From Flectonema sp. DT1601 (taxonomy: Eukaryota; Euglenozoa; Diplonemea; Diplonemida; Diplonemidae), in the NCBI GenBank assembly GCA_964019425.1, contig OZ025787.1, forward strand, positions 1,240,001 to 1,304,000: DNA of 64,000 nucleotides, read 5' to 3'. The notes under the pieces are model-generated. The model saw only the letters and a program-made list of their open reading frames with translations, was not told the DNA's origin and did no database searches. This document shows positions 52,545 to 61,544 of the stretch, one piece after another. Every line of letters starts with the position of its first letter. Position 1 is the first letter of the stretch. The position numbers and the translations under genes are program-made.

Positions 52545-52640
52545 CCACAGTTGGGATTCCCAAAGAGCTGCTCGGTTCTCTTTGAGTGTCCCCTTTTATA
52601 GTACAACTAGCTAGTTACAGTTCTGTAACTGCAAAAGATG
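52545..52640 (+). ncRNA. Candidate structured RNA (unassigned)
   Basis: Three strong inverted repeats follow one another: GGGA...TCCC enclosing CAAAGAG...CTCTTTG, then CTAGCTAG, then AGTTACAG-TT-CTGTAACT (52613-52630, perfect 8-bp arms). This is far above the background of the surrounding T-rich spacer. I could not match it to tRNA, 5S, a spliceosomal RNA or a known spliced-leader RNA. Confidence 0.3.
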
Positions 52641-52776
52641 GAGCAATCTTGTTGTGGACTGTCTTAGTTTGCTGTTATCTCGAAGTAGTACTAACTAACT
52701 CGGGGCAAACGAGATGAGTAGGACTGGCCTGACACCGCAGTGTCCCCCTTACTTTCTTCGCTGAAGAGGGAGGGGA

Positions 52777-52836
52777 AATGGTCCGAAGAAAGATTTTTTA
52801 ATTTTAGTCCGAAGCCAACCATTATTTGTTTTGTTG
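52777..52836 (+). repeat. Dispersed repeat family B, copy 2
   Basis: AATGGTCCGAAGAAAGATTT, then CCGAAGCCAACCATTATTTG; a close match to 15886-15945. Confidence 0.7.
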
Positions 52837-53239
52837 TCCTACGAAATTTTGCATTTGAATTTTCTTTTTTGATTGAACTGATAATATTATTTATACTAAC
52901 CTATAATAACTCTTTTCTATTATTATGGTATTTTAACTTGGGTTTATCGCGATGATGTGTTTTTGGTTTTGGATCGAATTTCTTTTTTGTATTTTTATCG
53001 TTTTCTGTGTTGATTTTCGATTCGAACAACAACAACGAAGAAGAAGGAAAAAATGAGTTTTAACTGCTATTTCTAAATTCTTTCTTTTTTTTTTTTACTC
53101 CAATCTCTATCGTCAAAACGGTGAGTTTCATCACATGTACATATCGACAGAAAAATCAAAACCCGCTGTACTTTCGCAAATACATAATTTATTACTTTTA
53201 TTGTATTGTTTTTTATAGTACATCCCACTTAGTAGTAAC

Positions 53240-53698
53240 ATGGAATCAAATTTATTCATATTAATGTTTACGTTATTTGTAACTGGCATTGATGCTGAGC
53301 GATGTAGAAATACAAAACAAGGTATATCTTTGATAACTGATGATCAAGGGAGGGTTTGTGAAAGATTTGAATTAACTAACGGATGTTGCCCTTCCACGAG
53401 TAATCAATATTTATGTGAAGGCTGTTCTGATGGTGGAAAGTGTTGTGATGTTTATGAGCATTGCGTTTCTTGTTGTTTGCAACCGAAGTTCGAATCATTA
53501 AGAGAAATTGGTATGAAAGAACGTAAACATAATCCTTTGTACAAATTTTTATTAAAATCGGATTCTGTAGATGGATTTAGATATTGCAGAGCACGTTGTA
53601 GGACATCAATGCATTCTGTTTATCATCAAAATAAATACTCTCGAAGTAATCATCACTTCTGCTATTCAAGTGACATAGACGATAGAGATACACCCTGA
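53240..53698 (+). CDS. SPRING (C12orf49) homologue, small Golgi-type membrane protein
   Basis: Single exon, 152 aa. An N-terminal hydrophobic segment (LFILMFTLFVTGI) acts as signal or anchor. The cysteine pattern follows animal SPRING along its length: CRNTKQG near residue 22, ITDDQGRVCER, NGCCP, CEGC, GKCCDVYEHCVSCCLQP, and at the end FRYCRARCRTSMHSVYHQN followed by a terminal Cys. In animals this protein licenses the S1P protease and so SREBP processing in the Golgi. A protist homologue implies a conserved S1P- or secretory-related role, but SREBP itself need not be present. The match of CVSCCLQP and CRTS(x)2SV is specific, so I am confident of the family. Confidence 0.88.
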   Translation: MESNLFILMFTLFVTGIDAERCRNTKQGISLITDDQGRVCERFELTNGCCPSTSNQYLCEGCSDGGKCCDVYEHCVSCCLQPKFESLREIGMKERKHNPLYKFLLKSDSVDGFRYCRARCRTSMHSVYHQNKYSRSNHHFCYSSDIDDRDTP

Positions 53699-53902
53699 GT
53701 GTGAGTAGAATACTCGCATCGATTTAGGACTTAGTGAACGTTGTTGTTGTTTTGTAATTTCATTTTTTCCCCCAGGGAACTAAACATCGATTGGGTTATT
53801 TATTTATTTATTTTTTTTTTTTGGTAATTTTTACTTCAGTTCAAAAATATTTGTTTTTTTTTCAGGGGGAGGAACACATCGACCACCCCCCTCACAGCAA
53901 CT

Positions 53903-54723
53903 ATGCCTGGGCATGAGAGTGAAGCCCAAAGGGTTCCACCAGAAGGGTCATTAAAGGAACTTGGGAAGGATATTGTCCTCACTAAGAGAATGTTGCAACA
54001 CGCAACTCAGTTAGCACTTGCGGAAGACAATCAGCAGGCGGAGATGGAAAAGTGGAATTTGAGTCAGGTATGTATCTTACTCTTTGTAAATAATAATAAC
54101 ACAACCAGTAGTAGAAGTACAACAACAACAATCAGGTTGAGAAAGCAATGAAAGAGAAGAAACAATCTGAATCAAACTTATCAGATAATCCTGAAGAATA
54201 TATGAATCAACAGAGAGGTTGGTGGGATGCTCAACTAGCAGAGTGGTCAGGTAAACGACTCGAAGTAAAACATGAAATGGAACGGCGAGCTCTGGATCGA
54301 CTCCTTGCAACGCAAAATCCCGATCAGTTGTCGGAGCTGCAAGATCCTCATGCTGCAAAGCAATGGCTACAACTAATGGAGGCGAGTCTTCATCCTTTTA
54401 TATCTCAAGTTAATAAAGATGTTACTGCTCCTCCTGGACAAGTGTCTCCTCCGAGATCGGATACTCGAGTCCCAGTTCCTACCCAGGGTGAATGGGCACC
54501 ACGTGAAACTAAAAATGGTCTCTGGTCAACTCTACCAAAATCTACCGAACAGTTTGTTGAAACAAGAAAGCAAAACCTCCTCCGACCTGACTGGAGTAAA
54601 AGCTTCAGCAGTGGTAATGTCGGTGCCCAAGGTCAAAGTAAGGATCGTTATTGGGACACGACTCGGTCTGTTCAACCACCACGTCAACAGAAGTGGAGCG
54701 ACTCAACCAGAATATCACGGTGA
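53903..54723 (+). CDS. Unknown soluble protein with helical centre
   Basis: Two exons, 53903-54067 and 54136-54723, phase 0, GTATGT...AATCAG, giving 250 aa. Exon 1 starts MPGHESEAQR and is helical (LGKDIVLTKRMLQHATQLAL). After splicing the helix continues VEKAMKEKKQSESNL. A WW-containing stretch follows (QQRGWWDAQLAEWSGKRLE), then a heptad-like segment (MERRALDRLLATQNPDQL), and a polar C-terminus with SKDRYWDTTRSVQ. The short SxDRYW end recalls the YGPEP protein at 3585-5747. No family recognised; possibly cytoskeletal by composition only. Confidence 0.7.
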
Positions 54724-55065
54724 ATAATGATAGAAAAAAAAAAGTTCTTTTTTTTTTTTTTTTTTTTGCCACACCAGTTCCGTTAATTATCTTATCAAAA
54801 TGAATTAAAAAAAAAAAAAATCCGAAAAAATAAATAAAATAAAATAAATATTCGTATTTCGTTAAAACGCGGCTTTAAGTTGCCTCATTTGATATGTTTT
54901 CGTGTTTCGATTTTATCATTATCAATGCCTAAAAGAGACATTCCTACGAGGTGTGTCCATACATCAGTTATTCCGTACATCGATAATATATCAGTTCTGA
55001 CTTTTTTTTTTGTACCGAAAATTACTCCGTTTAATAGGATTCTGTCTGCATTCAACGAATGGTTC

Positions 55066-55098
<33 letters not shown>

Positions 55099-56520
55099 GC
55101 ATTTAACAAAGTATTGTAAGAATGAAAAAGACTGTTGGTTCACGTAAACTTCTTTTAGCTTTATCAGTTTAAGTCGGTTCCCACAAACAAACCTCATCGA
55201 ATTTTTCGGTTTTATAAAACACTTATTGTGTTGCGAAGTAAATTATTTCAGAGCTGTGCAGTCAAAATTCGTTTATTTTAGGTCTTCGATACGAGTTATG
55301 AAAAAACTTGTAAGTATATTTGTACCGTCCATGAATAAAGAAAATCGACCTGTCTTCGCGGCTGATAAAATTGAGCTAGCGCGCAATACCTTTTTTTTTT
55401 TTGTTTTTGTTTTTTTAAAAAAAAAAAAAAAAACATGTACGTTTTCTTTGTCATCTTTTCTTTTTGTAGATTTTTTTTTTTATTTTTAAAAAACTTAAAA
55501 AAAATTCCCTAAATCCCAATATTTGTGTTCGTGTGAAAAAATACATGTACACCCACCAAAAGACTACTTTCTTTGTTGCTATTCAGTACGGAAATCCTTA
55601 CATCGCCATGAGTCATACCGCACGCATAGTAAAGGCACAGGCCTTCGTTGGTACTGTTTGCTTAGATTTCTTTTTTTTTTTTTTTTGTTTGTTTGTTTGT
55701 TTACTTTCCCTCTTGTAGAATAGAATCATTTTGCGAAATTAAAAAAAAAAAAAAAAATATTATATGGGGGGGAAAAAAAAAAAAAAAAGAAAACCGAGTG
55801 AAGGGAGTTGTTAGTTATCTCATTTAGAAAACTAATTAAAACAAAAACAATTCTACAGCTTTTGTATTTAAGACTTTTGCTGTGATATTATTTTGTTTTT
55901 GGAAACCTTACTCGTCAAGTGAACATAAAAAACCCACCTGTCCTCACTACATGGGTTGTTAGCCACTTTTGTTTTTTTTTGATATTTAAAAAAAAAAAAA
56001 AATACACGTAAATTATGTATTTTTTCGCAGTTTGTTGTTGTTGTTTTTTTTTTTTTACAGCTTACTTGAGATAGCAGCAAATCATAAACTTTTACTTTTA
56101 AAAAAAAAAAAAAACTGTATGGTGTACTTAAAATTGTTAAAGGTTTTAAATTTTTTTTCTTCTTGTATTGTGACAAATAACAGTTATTTAGGGAAGACAA
56201 GTAATCCTCTTATGGGGAAAAAAAAAAAAAATAGTGAGTGGAAGAGGGGTTCTTTCGTGTCGCCTTACTCTATAAGTACCTCCCCCATTCCCCCCTTTTT
56301 TTCCCCTATCGATTGTTATCGCATTTGCGTTTAGTTATTCAGAGTAAAGAAATATATGGTTGGGACTCCGCCACTACACTTCTTTCAAATTTTTCTTTTT
56401 TTTTTGCTTCTTTCTCCAGGCTGAGATAGAGTTCGTATCGTTGTTGTCTGTGGGCAGATCTACATTCAGGACAAGTGATTACCAGAATAAACCATTATTT
56501 TATAACAGGTGGTGTTCTCA
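54724..56520. other. Intergenic stretch with repeat family A copy 4
   Basis: No supported gene. Two patches with ordinary base composition at about 55280-55390 and 55530-55670 are open in one frame (MKKLVSIFVPSMNKEN; QKTTFFVAIQYGNPYI) but are bounded by T runs and match nothing I know. The rest is poly-T, poly-A and spacer. Acceptor TTTATAACAG at about 56508. Confidence 0.5.
55099..55192 (+). repeat. Dispersed repeat family A, copy 4 (short)
   Basis: GCATTTAACAAAGTATTGTA, CACGTAAACTTCTTTTAGCT and CAGTTTAAGTCGGTTC in order, following a T run; shortened like copy 3. Confidence 0.8.
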
Positions 56521-57621
56521 ATGCAAACTCCTCCACCAACTGTAGTGACAGCCAATAATGGAACAAGTGATAGTGACTCTGACAGCAACAGGATCAGACT
56601 TGGTCTTGTCTCTGCGCTAACAGTAACTCAACAAGCAGTTTGTTGTGATACCGAAAGTGATAAATCCACTGCATTAGTTCTTTATGGTGAAGCTATAAAA
56701 CAATTAGAAGAAATAATACCATTCATACCTCATGGTCATGCTGAAGTTCTCACGATGTATAGCAGTGTTTATACACATCGAATATCTGAGTTGAAGGATG
56801 AGTTGGCCAGGGAAGAGGCGAGGAATTCAAAATATTTAGTACCGGAGTTTGCGATTCAATTTAATGAGCATCCAGTTCCTCCAAACACGACGCCGGATGT
56901 TCCAGAAAACGGTGTGAGAAAACCATTTTGGTTAATGTCTTTGTTATCGACATCGTTACAGTCAGGGGCTTTTATTACACCAGATTTATACTTAACGAAG
57001 GAGGTTTGGGTTCAGAATGGAAGTCATTTAGTTGTGAAGGCGGTAACAGCAAAGACTCGTTACTGTGAAGTGTTGGTTGACTTGTTGGCACCTTTTCAGT
57101 CGATTGATCAAACTGATATTACTCTAGTTCAGAGAACATTGGATTACTTTTTAACAAACTCTGAAAAAGCTTGGAAAGTTTTACAAAAGGAGATTCCTAC
57201 GGCGGAGCAACACCACACTTCGGGAAGTCAGCAACAACAAAATCAACAAAAAGATCGAAAAGGAACTGTCAGCGCTGCTTCTCACAGAGCATGGAATGCG
57301 TTAAGAAGTCGAATGACTGATAACAGTAAGAAAACAGAACCAAGCGTTACATACAATTCTTACATCCCTTGGTTGGTATCTCTACTCGAGTCTTCACAAG
57401 CATTAGATCAGCTGATTACTTATTATGCTTCTCCGTACCTTGCGAATGAAGGAATTAGTCAACGATTAACAAAAATATCACATCACTTCTACTACACTAC
57501 TTGTTCGTTCGTACTCAAAGATGCCTTCACATTGCTTCACAGATCTATGAGAAAACAAAGAGAGTCATACTCTCGGTTGTTTCCAGCTCATTTCTTGCAA
57601 GAAGCCACAAAAACACTTTAA
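56521..57621 (+). CDS. MIT-domain protein
   Basis: Single exon, 366 aa, start MQTPPPTVVT thirteen bases after the acceptor TATAACAG. Residues about 32-100 form a three-helix MIT domain: LTVTQQAVCCDTESDKSTAL, then LYGEAIKQLEEIIPFIPHG, then LTMYSSVYTHRISELKDEL. MIT domains bind the tails of ESCRT-III proteins in membrane traffic and division (Vps4, spastin, katanin-like and calpain-7 proteins). The remaining 270 residues show no AAA or protease domain and I do not recognise them. They look globular and helical with an LVPEFAIQFNEHPVPP segment, a Q-rich loop near 230-242 and a YIPWLVSLLESSQAL helix. Family call for the N-terminus is fair. Confidence 0.75.
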   Translation: MQTPPPTVVTANNGTSDSDSDSNRIRLGLVSALTVTQQAVCCDTESDKSTALVLYGEAIKQLEEIIPFIPHGHAEVLTMYSSVYTHRISELKDELAREEARNSKYLVPEFAIQFNEHPVPPNTTPDVPENGVRKPFWLMSLLSTSLQSGAFITPDLYLTKEVWVQNGSHLVVKAVTAKTRYCEVLVDLLAPFQSIDQTDITLVQRTLDYFLTNSEKAWKVLQKEIPTAEQHHTSGSQQQQNQQKDRKGTVSAASHRAWNALRSRMTDNSKKTEPSVTYNSYIPWLVSLLESSQALDQLITYYASPYLANEGISQRLTKISHHFYYTTCSFVLKDAFTLLHRSMRKQRESYSRLFPAHFLQEATKTL

Positions 57622-57803
57622 AAATTAGTTCTATTCAAATAGTTGTGAATTTATTTATATTTAGGTATTGTCTGTCTTTGGTTGGTCTTTATTTTTTTGG
57701 GAAGTTACAAAAAATAAATTAAAAGAGTCCACTCAACAGTAGTTAGAATGTGTATGATATTGTCCTTTATAGTTCTTTTTTTAAACAGACAAACGATACA
57801 AAA

Positions 57804-58859
57804 ATGATGTCAAGAGATGAAATAACAGCAATCAAACTTCGGATGCGGGAGGACATGACTATGGGAGAATCAAGACGAGAAGCAAGAGAATTCACAGCTT
57901 TATCAAAACTAATACCGGGATATGGTCTTGAAGGTTCATCACGTATAACATCATCAAAAAAACCGACTTGGTGCGATGAGAAACAAAGTGAACAGGTATT
58001 TATGAAATTAATTCACAACCTTATCAGACAAAAAGTTGAAGCACTGTTACCCACATTGGAAGAAGTATTAAAAGAAACGACGTATTCAAGTGGAAGAGAG
58101 ATGGCGTATTACACTGATTGGAAAACTAGAAGACAAGTTCAAGCTTTTACTTTACATGATGATTGTGTTGTTGATGAGTTATGGGATTCTGTTAGCACTC
58201 GATACCAATATGACTCTACATGGTTTGATAGAGATCAAATTAACATCCCAACATCATCAGTAAAACTAACGAGAAAAGACCTTTGCACTCTCAGAAACAA
58301 AACTTGGTTAAACGATGAAATTATAAACAGCTACATGACTCTCCTCTCTGACAGATCAGAAGCAATAAATGAATACCCCAGTACACATGCTGTATCCACA
58401 CATTGGTATACTAAATTAACATCGAGAGGATATAACTACGCTGCTGTTAAACGTTGGACTCGAAAGGTAGACGTTTTCAGTAAAGCAGCAATCTTAATAC
58501 CAATAAACGTTTCACATTCTCATTGGACTCTTTGTCATGTGGACATGGAAAAGCGTACAATAACGTACTATGATTCTCTTCAGGGATGTGGTAATTCAGT
58601 TCTTCAAAATGTCCATCGATGGCTCACAGAAGAACATCAAAGTCGTCATTCAGCACCTCTACCGACAGCATTCATGCTTATAAATTACGCTCCAGCACCT
58701 CAGCAAGAAAATGCACATGATTGTGGTGTTTTTACTTGTTGTGCAGCGAATTGTCTTTCTGCTCGCAGAGGGTTCTCATACGAGCAGAGTGACATGCCTT
58801 ACATAAGACGTCGAATGGTTCTTGAGCTTCTTCAGAATAGGGTTCCCATTCCTATTTAA
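57804..58859 (+). CDS. Ulp1/SENP-type SUMO protease
   Basis: Single exon, 351 aa, start MMSRDEITAI after the acceptor TTTAAACAG at 57788; upstream in-frame codons lie in the outron. The C48 peptidase domain covers about 145-345: the TWLNDEIINSYM motif at 167-178, His240 in SHWTL, Asp257 in YYDSLQG, Gln301 and Cys307 in QENAHDCGVF. All catalytic residues are present. Family knowledge: these enzymes mature SUMO and remove it from targets, in yeast mostly at the nuclear pore. The N-terminal 140 residues are charged and probably regulatory. No signal for membrane targeting. Deneddylase (SENP8/DEN1) is less likely because the domain keeps the Ulp1 W-L-N-D-E-I entry motif with a long N-terminus. 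Confidence 0.93.
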   Translation: MMSRDEITAIKLRMREDMTMGESRREAREFTALSKLIPGYGLEGSSRITSSKKPTWCDEKQSEQVFMKLIHNLIRQKVEALLPTLEEVLKETTYSSGREMAYYTDWKTRRQVQAFTLHDDCVVDELWDSVSTRYQYDSTWFDRDQINIPTSSVKLTRKDLCTLRNKTWLNDEIINSYMTLLSDRSEAINEYPSTHAVSTHWYTKLTSRGYNYAAVKRWTRKVDVFSKAAILIPINVSHSHWTLCHVDMEKRTITYYDSLQGCGNSVLQNVHRWLTEEHQSRHSAPLPTAFMLINYAPAPQQENAHDCGVFTCCAANCLSARRGFSYEQSDMPYIRRRMVLELLQNRVPIPI

Positions 58860-58973
58860 AAAGGTTCTCATCTTTCCGTTAAATTTCATTATTTCGAATC
58901 GTTAGTGAATTCAAGGCTGTACAGTTTGCTTCATTTTTTTCAGAAAGCAAAATAATTTTGGAATCTTGACAAA

Positions 58974-58994
58974 GAAAGAGAGAGAGAGAGAGTT
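58974..58994 (+). repeat. GA microsatellite
   Basis: About nine GA units in the leader region of the next gene, 55 bases before its start codon. Confidence 0.7.
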
Positions 58995-59047
58995 ATTCTA
59001 ATATTTATATTATCTCACAGAACGTATCAATAAAGGAAATAACAACC

Positions 59048-61066
59048 ATGAGAAGAGTTTGGTCGATGTTGATGGTCATATCTGCGGTATTTGCACTAGA
59101 CTTGACTGTGGTTGAAAAATATCCTCCCGATGATTTGCAGCCGTTGGTTTTTTATAACGGATCGATTCTGTTTAAGGCTGACTCTGCTTTAGATCAAGTA
59201 CTGTATTCAGACCAGGGACTAACTCTAACTGAGTTGAGTGAATCCAGTGAAACAGATCCAGCTGAGGGAGAAATTGGATTGGTTCAAGTTGACTGTTCGA
59301 TTGTTAGTTTTCTTGTTGCGAAACTGGGAGGGATATTCGGTGATAAAGAAAGACTATTACTACTTTGCTCTGATGGATTAAAAATGAGTGATGGCGTTGA
59401 AGTAGAACTGATCACATATTTGCATGCTGGTAATATTTTCAGACCTCATTTCCTCGCAATGGTAAACGGCGTCGTTTACCTCATCCACGATAGCAACGTT
59501 TATTTCTTAGACCCACAAACTGGAAAACTTCTTCGGGCTATTACCGGTGGTCACACTGTCCGTCTTCCTAACTTTCTTAAGTATCCGGGTCTAATCAATG
59601 CTCGTTCACGATCATCACATAAATTCTTATTGACAGTTCTTCCACAAGCTGGAATATCAGTCCTGACTGATGATAAAGAAGACTCACTGTTATACCCTGA
59701 TTCATTGTGTAGTGTGTATAGTTTTACTCCAACTGCTGGGTTTAATGCATCAAACATATCAGCCTCGTTAACTTCGGGTAGTTATGGAACTGAAACGATG
59801 TTATTTAGTGCATTGCTTGACTTAGAATGTATGAAATTCAATCAGGAAAGTCTTTGTAAAATGAAAAGTTATTGGTGTTCTTGGGATGCATCAATACACA
59901 AGTGTATGCCTAATGAGTGTTTTGCCACTGCTATAAGTGGAGATGCTGCTGCTTTCTCTTTTAGACTTTATACATCGCCATTTGACAACAGAGATGCATA
60001 CGTCTCTGATAGCGGGGTTGTATTCTTTCCAATAGAAGGCCAGCAAATCAACAGCATGACTCGAACGTCAACAGGAGACATTATTTTCATCACTGAATCT
60101 TTCTCTGTTATTGGAGGTAAAGATCGACAGGTTATCAGAGGGCCTCCTGCTACATTCATCGACCACCTCGAACACATTATCGAAGTCTCAGTTTCTGCAA
60201 CTGACGCAGACTGGTATCTAATTCGATACGTCTACTCTTCGAAAGAACGCGTTTACTGTGCTGCGTTTCTTTCAAAGGGATTTAACAATAAATTCATTCC
60301 GATTGACGTTCCATTTTCGGTAAGTACATCTTCGTTTGGTATTCCTGGTACGGATGATTTGCTCCCACCGCAGGCGACATATGCTCATGGAAGAGTTTAT
60401 TTTTGGTTTCATTTGCCATCGCAGAGTTTTTCAGGAGAAAGTAAGAAAGAGCGATTGGAGTTATGGAGTAGCGGTGTTGTTGGTGGAGTCATGAGTAAGA
60501 AACCAATTTTACATTATACTGCTTGTGATGGTGTGTGTGACAGCAAGATTGGTTCTTCAATGCTTGTGTTGAAACAAATTGAATCGAAGTTAGTTGTGGT
60601 TCTACCAAGAGGAAGCAACTCTCCTGGAAAATATGAATTTTTCAGCATCCCTGAAAAACTAATAATCCGTGATATCATTGATCCTGACTACATGCATTGG
60701 TCAATATTCGCTGAAGGAATTTCTACTCTAATTATCATCCTCAGTGCTACTGCATGTGTTCGTACATCAAAAAAGATTGAAACAGAAGCTTATCTCAGTC
60801 CTGCTACCAAGCCATCCACAAAGGTTGAACTAAAACTAAAATCGTTCTATCAAAGAGCTCCGAACTTCACTGGTAAGGGTAAAACTGTTATGGATGAGCA
60901 ACTTGCTGCACATCCTGCGGGTACTGCTCAGCAAAAAGAAATTTGGGATAACATCCCAACTATAACTTCATTTCAAACAGAAGAATCTAGAATGAGATCC
61001 ATGCAAGAATTGTGGCAACGACAACAACGAATTAATAGTGGTAATCACTTGAATGCTTCCATTTGA
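59048..61066 (+). CDS. Unknown type I membrane protein with a PSI-like cysteine cluster
   Basis: Single exon, 672 aa. A signal peptide is clear (WSMLMVISAVFAL). The ectodomain is beta-rich with short repeated strands (ILFKADSALDQVLYSD, VVYLIHDSNVYFLD, GVVFFPIEGQQINS). This suggests a propeller, but no defining motif is visible. Residues 261-291 read CMKFNQESLC...YWCSWD...CMPNEC, the spacing of a PSI domain as found beside propellers in plexins and semaphorins. One TM helix lies near 562-582 (GISTLIIILSATACV) and is followed by a cytosolic tail of about 90 residues rich in K, T and Q. Possibly a surface receptor; no family named with confidence. Confidence 0.65.
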   Translation: MRRVWSMLMVISAVFALDLTVVEKYPPDDLQPLVFYNGSILFKADSALDQVLYSDQGLTLTELSESSETDPAEGEIGLVQVDCSIVSFLVAKLGGIFGDKERLLLLCSDGLKMSDGVEVELITYLHAGNIFRPHFLAMVNGVVYLIHDSNVYFLDPQTGKLLRAITGGHTVRLPNFLKYPGLINARSRSSHKFLLTVLPQAGISVLTDDKEDSLLYPDSLCSVYSFTPTAGFNASNISASLTSGSYGTETMLFSALLDLECMKFNQESLCKMKSYWCSWDASIHKCMPNECFATAISGDAAAFSFRLYTSPFDNRDAYVSDSGVVFFPIEGQQINSMTRTSTGDIIFITESFSVIGGKDRQVIRGPPATFIDHLEHIIEVSVSATDADWYLIRYVYSSKERVYCAAFLSKGFNNKFIPIDVPFSVSTSSFGIPGTDDLLPPQATYAHGRVYFWFHLPSQSFSGESKKERLELWSSGVVGGVMSKKPILHYTACDGVCDSKIGSSMLVLKQIESKLVVVLPRGSNSPGKYEFFSIPEKLIIRDIIDPDYMHWSIFAEGISTLIIILSATACVRTSKKIETEAYLSPATKPSTKVELKLKSFYQRAPNFTGKGKTVMDEQLAAHPAGTAQQKEIWDNIPTITSFQTEESRMRSMQELWQRQQRINSGNHLNASI

Positions 61067-61544
61067 GAAGTGAAATGGTTCTTACGAAACTAAAAAAAAA
61101 AAAAATAGAATAATTCGGACACCTTAACAGGTTTTCTTGTAAAAATGTTTTTGCTGTGATTTCATTTTTTTATGAAAATTTTTTGTTTTGTTACTTCTGC
61201 TATTGGAGTGGGTCATGCACACCGCAATACCATCGCGGTAGCAATATTCTGTATAGAAATTTTGCTTTGCATGTACATCATACGAACTAAGTGATACTCG
61301 CTAGTCACGGAACATCACTCTCTTGATTGTTCTTACAGTGATATGCCACGCAGTCCTTTGGTTTGTTTACAACATTTGTTTTGTTATTTACTTTGTGCTT
61401 GTTTGTTGTGATTTGTGGTGTAATAAAAATCAATACTCTTTACAGAAATTATCTAAACAATATAAAGTGTCGGGGTAGTTGAATATTTCTTATGTTTTAT
61501 CCCTAATAAGTTTATTCAATACTATTTCATCCCAAAAAGGTGAG
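61067..61544. other. Intergenic stretch, no gene seen
   Basis: AT-rich spacer; a small hairpin, ACCGC-AATACCATC-GCGGT, near 61222-61239. Possible acceptors are CTTTACAG at 61445 and CCCAAAAAG just before the next start. Confidence 0.5.

Larger units (their letters stand above)
50017..53239. other. Longest intergenic stretch: repeats and a possible structured RNA
   Basis: 3.2 kb with no supported gene. It contains a diverged tandem duplication (50940-51310), family A copy 3, a hairpin-rich patch (52545-52640), family B copy 2, and many T and A runs of 15-28 bases. Open frames here (for example 50318-50705, 51625-52461) encode almost only F, L and K from homopolymers and are not genes. Confidence 0.6.
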
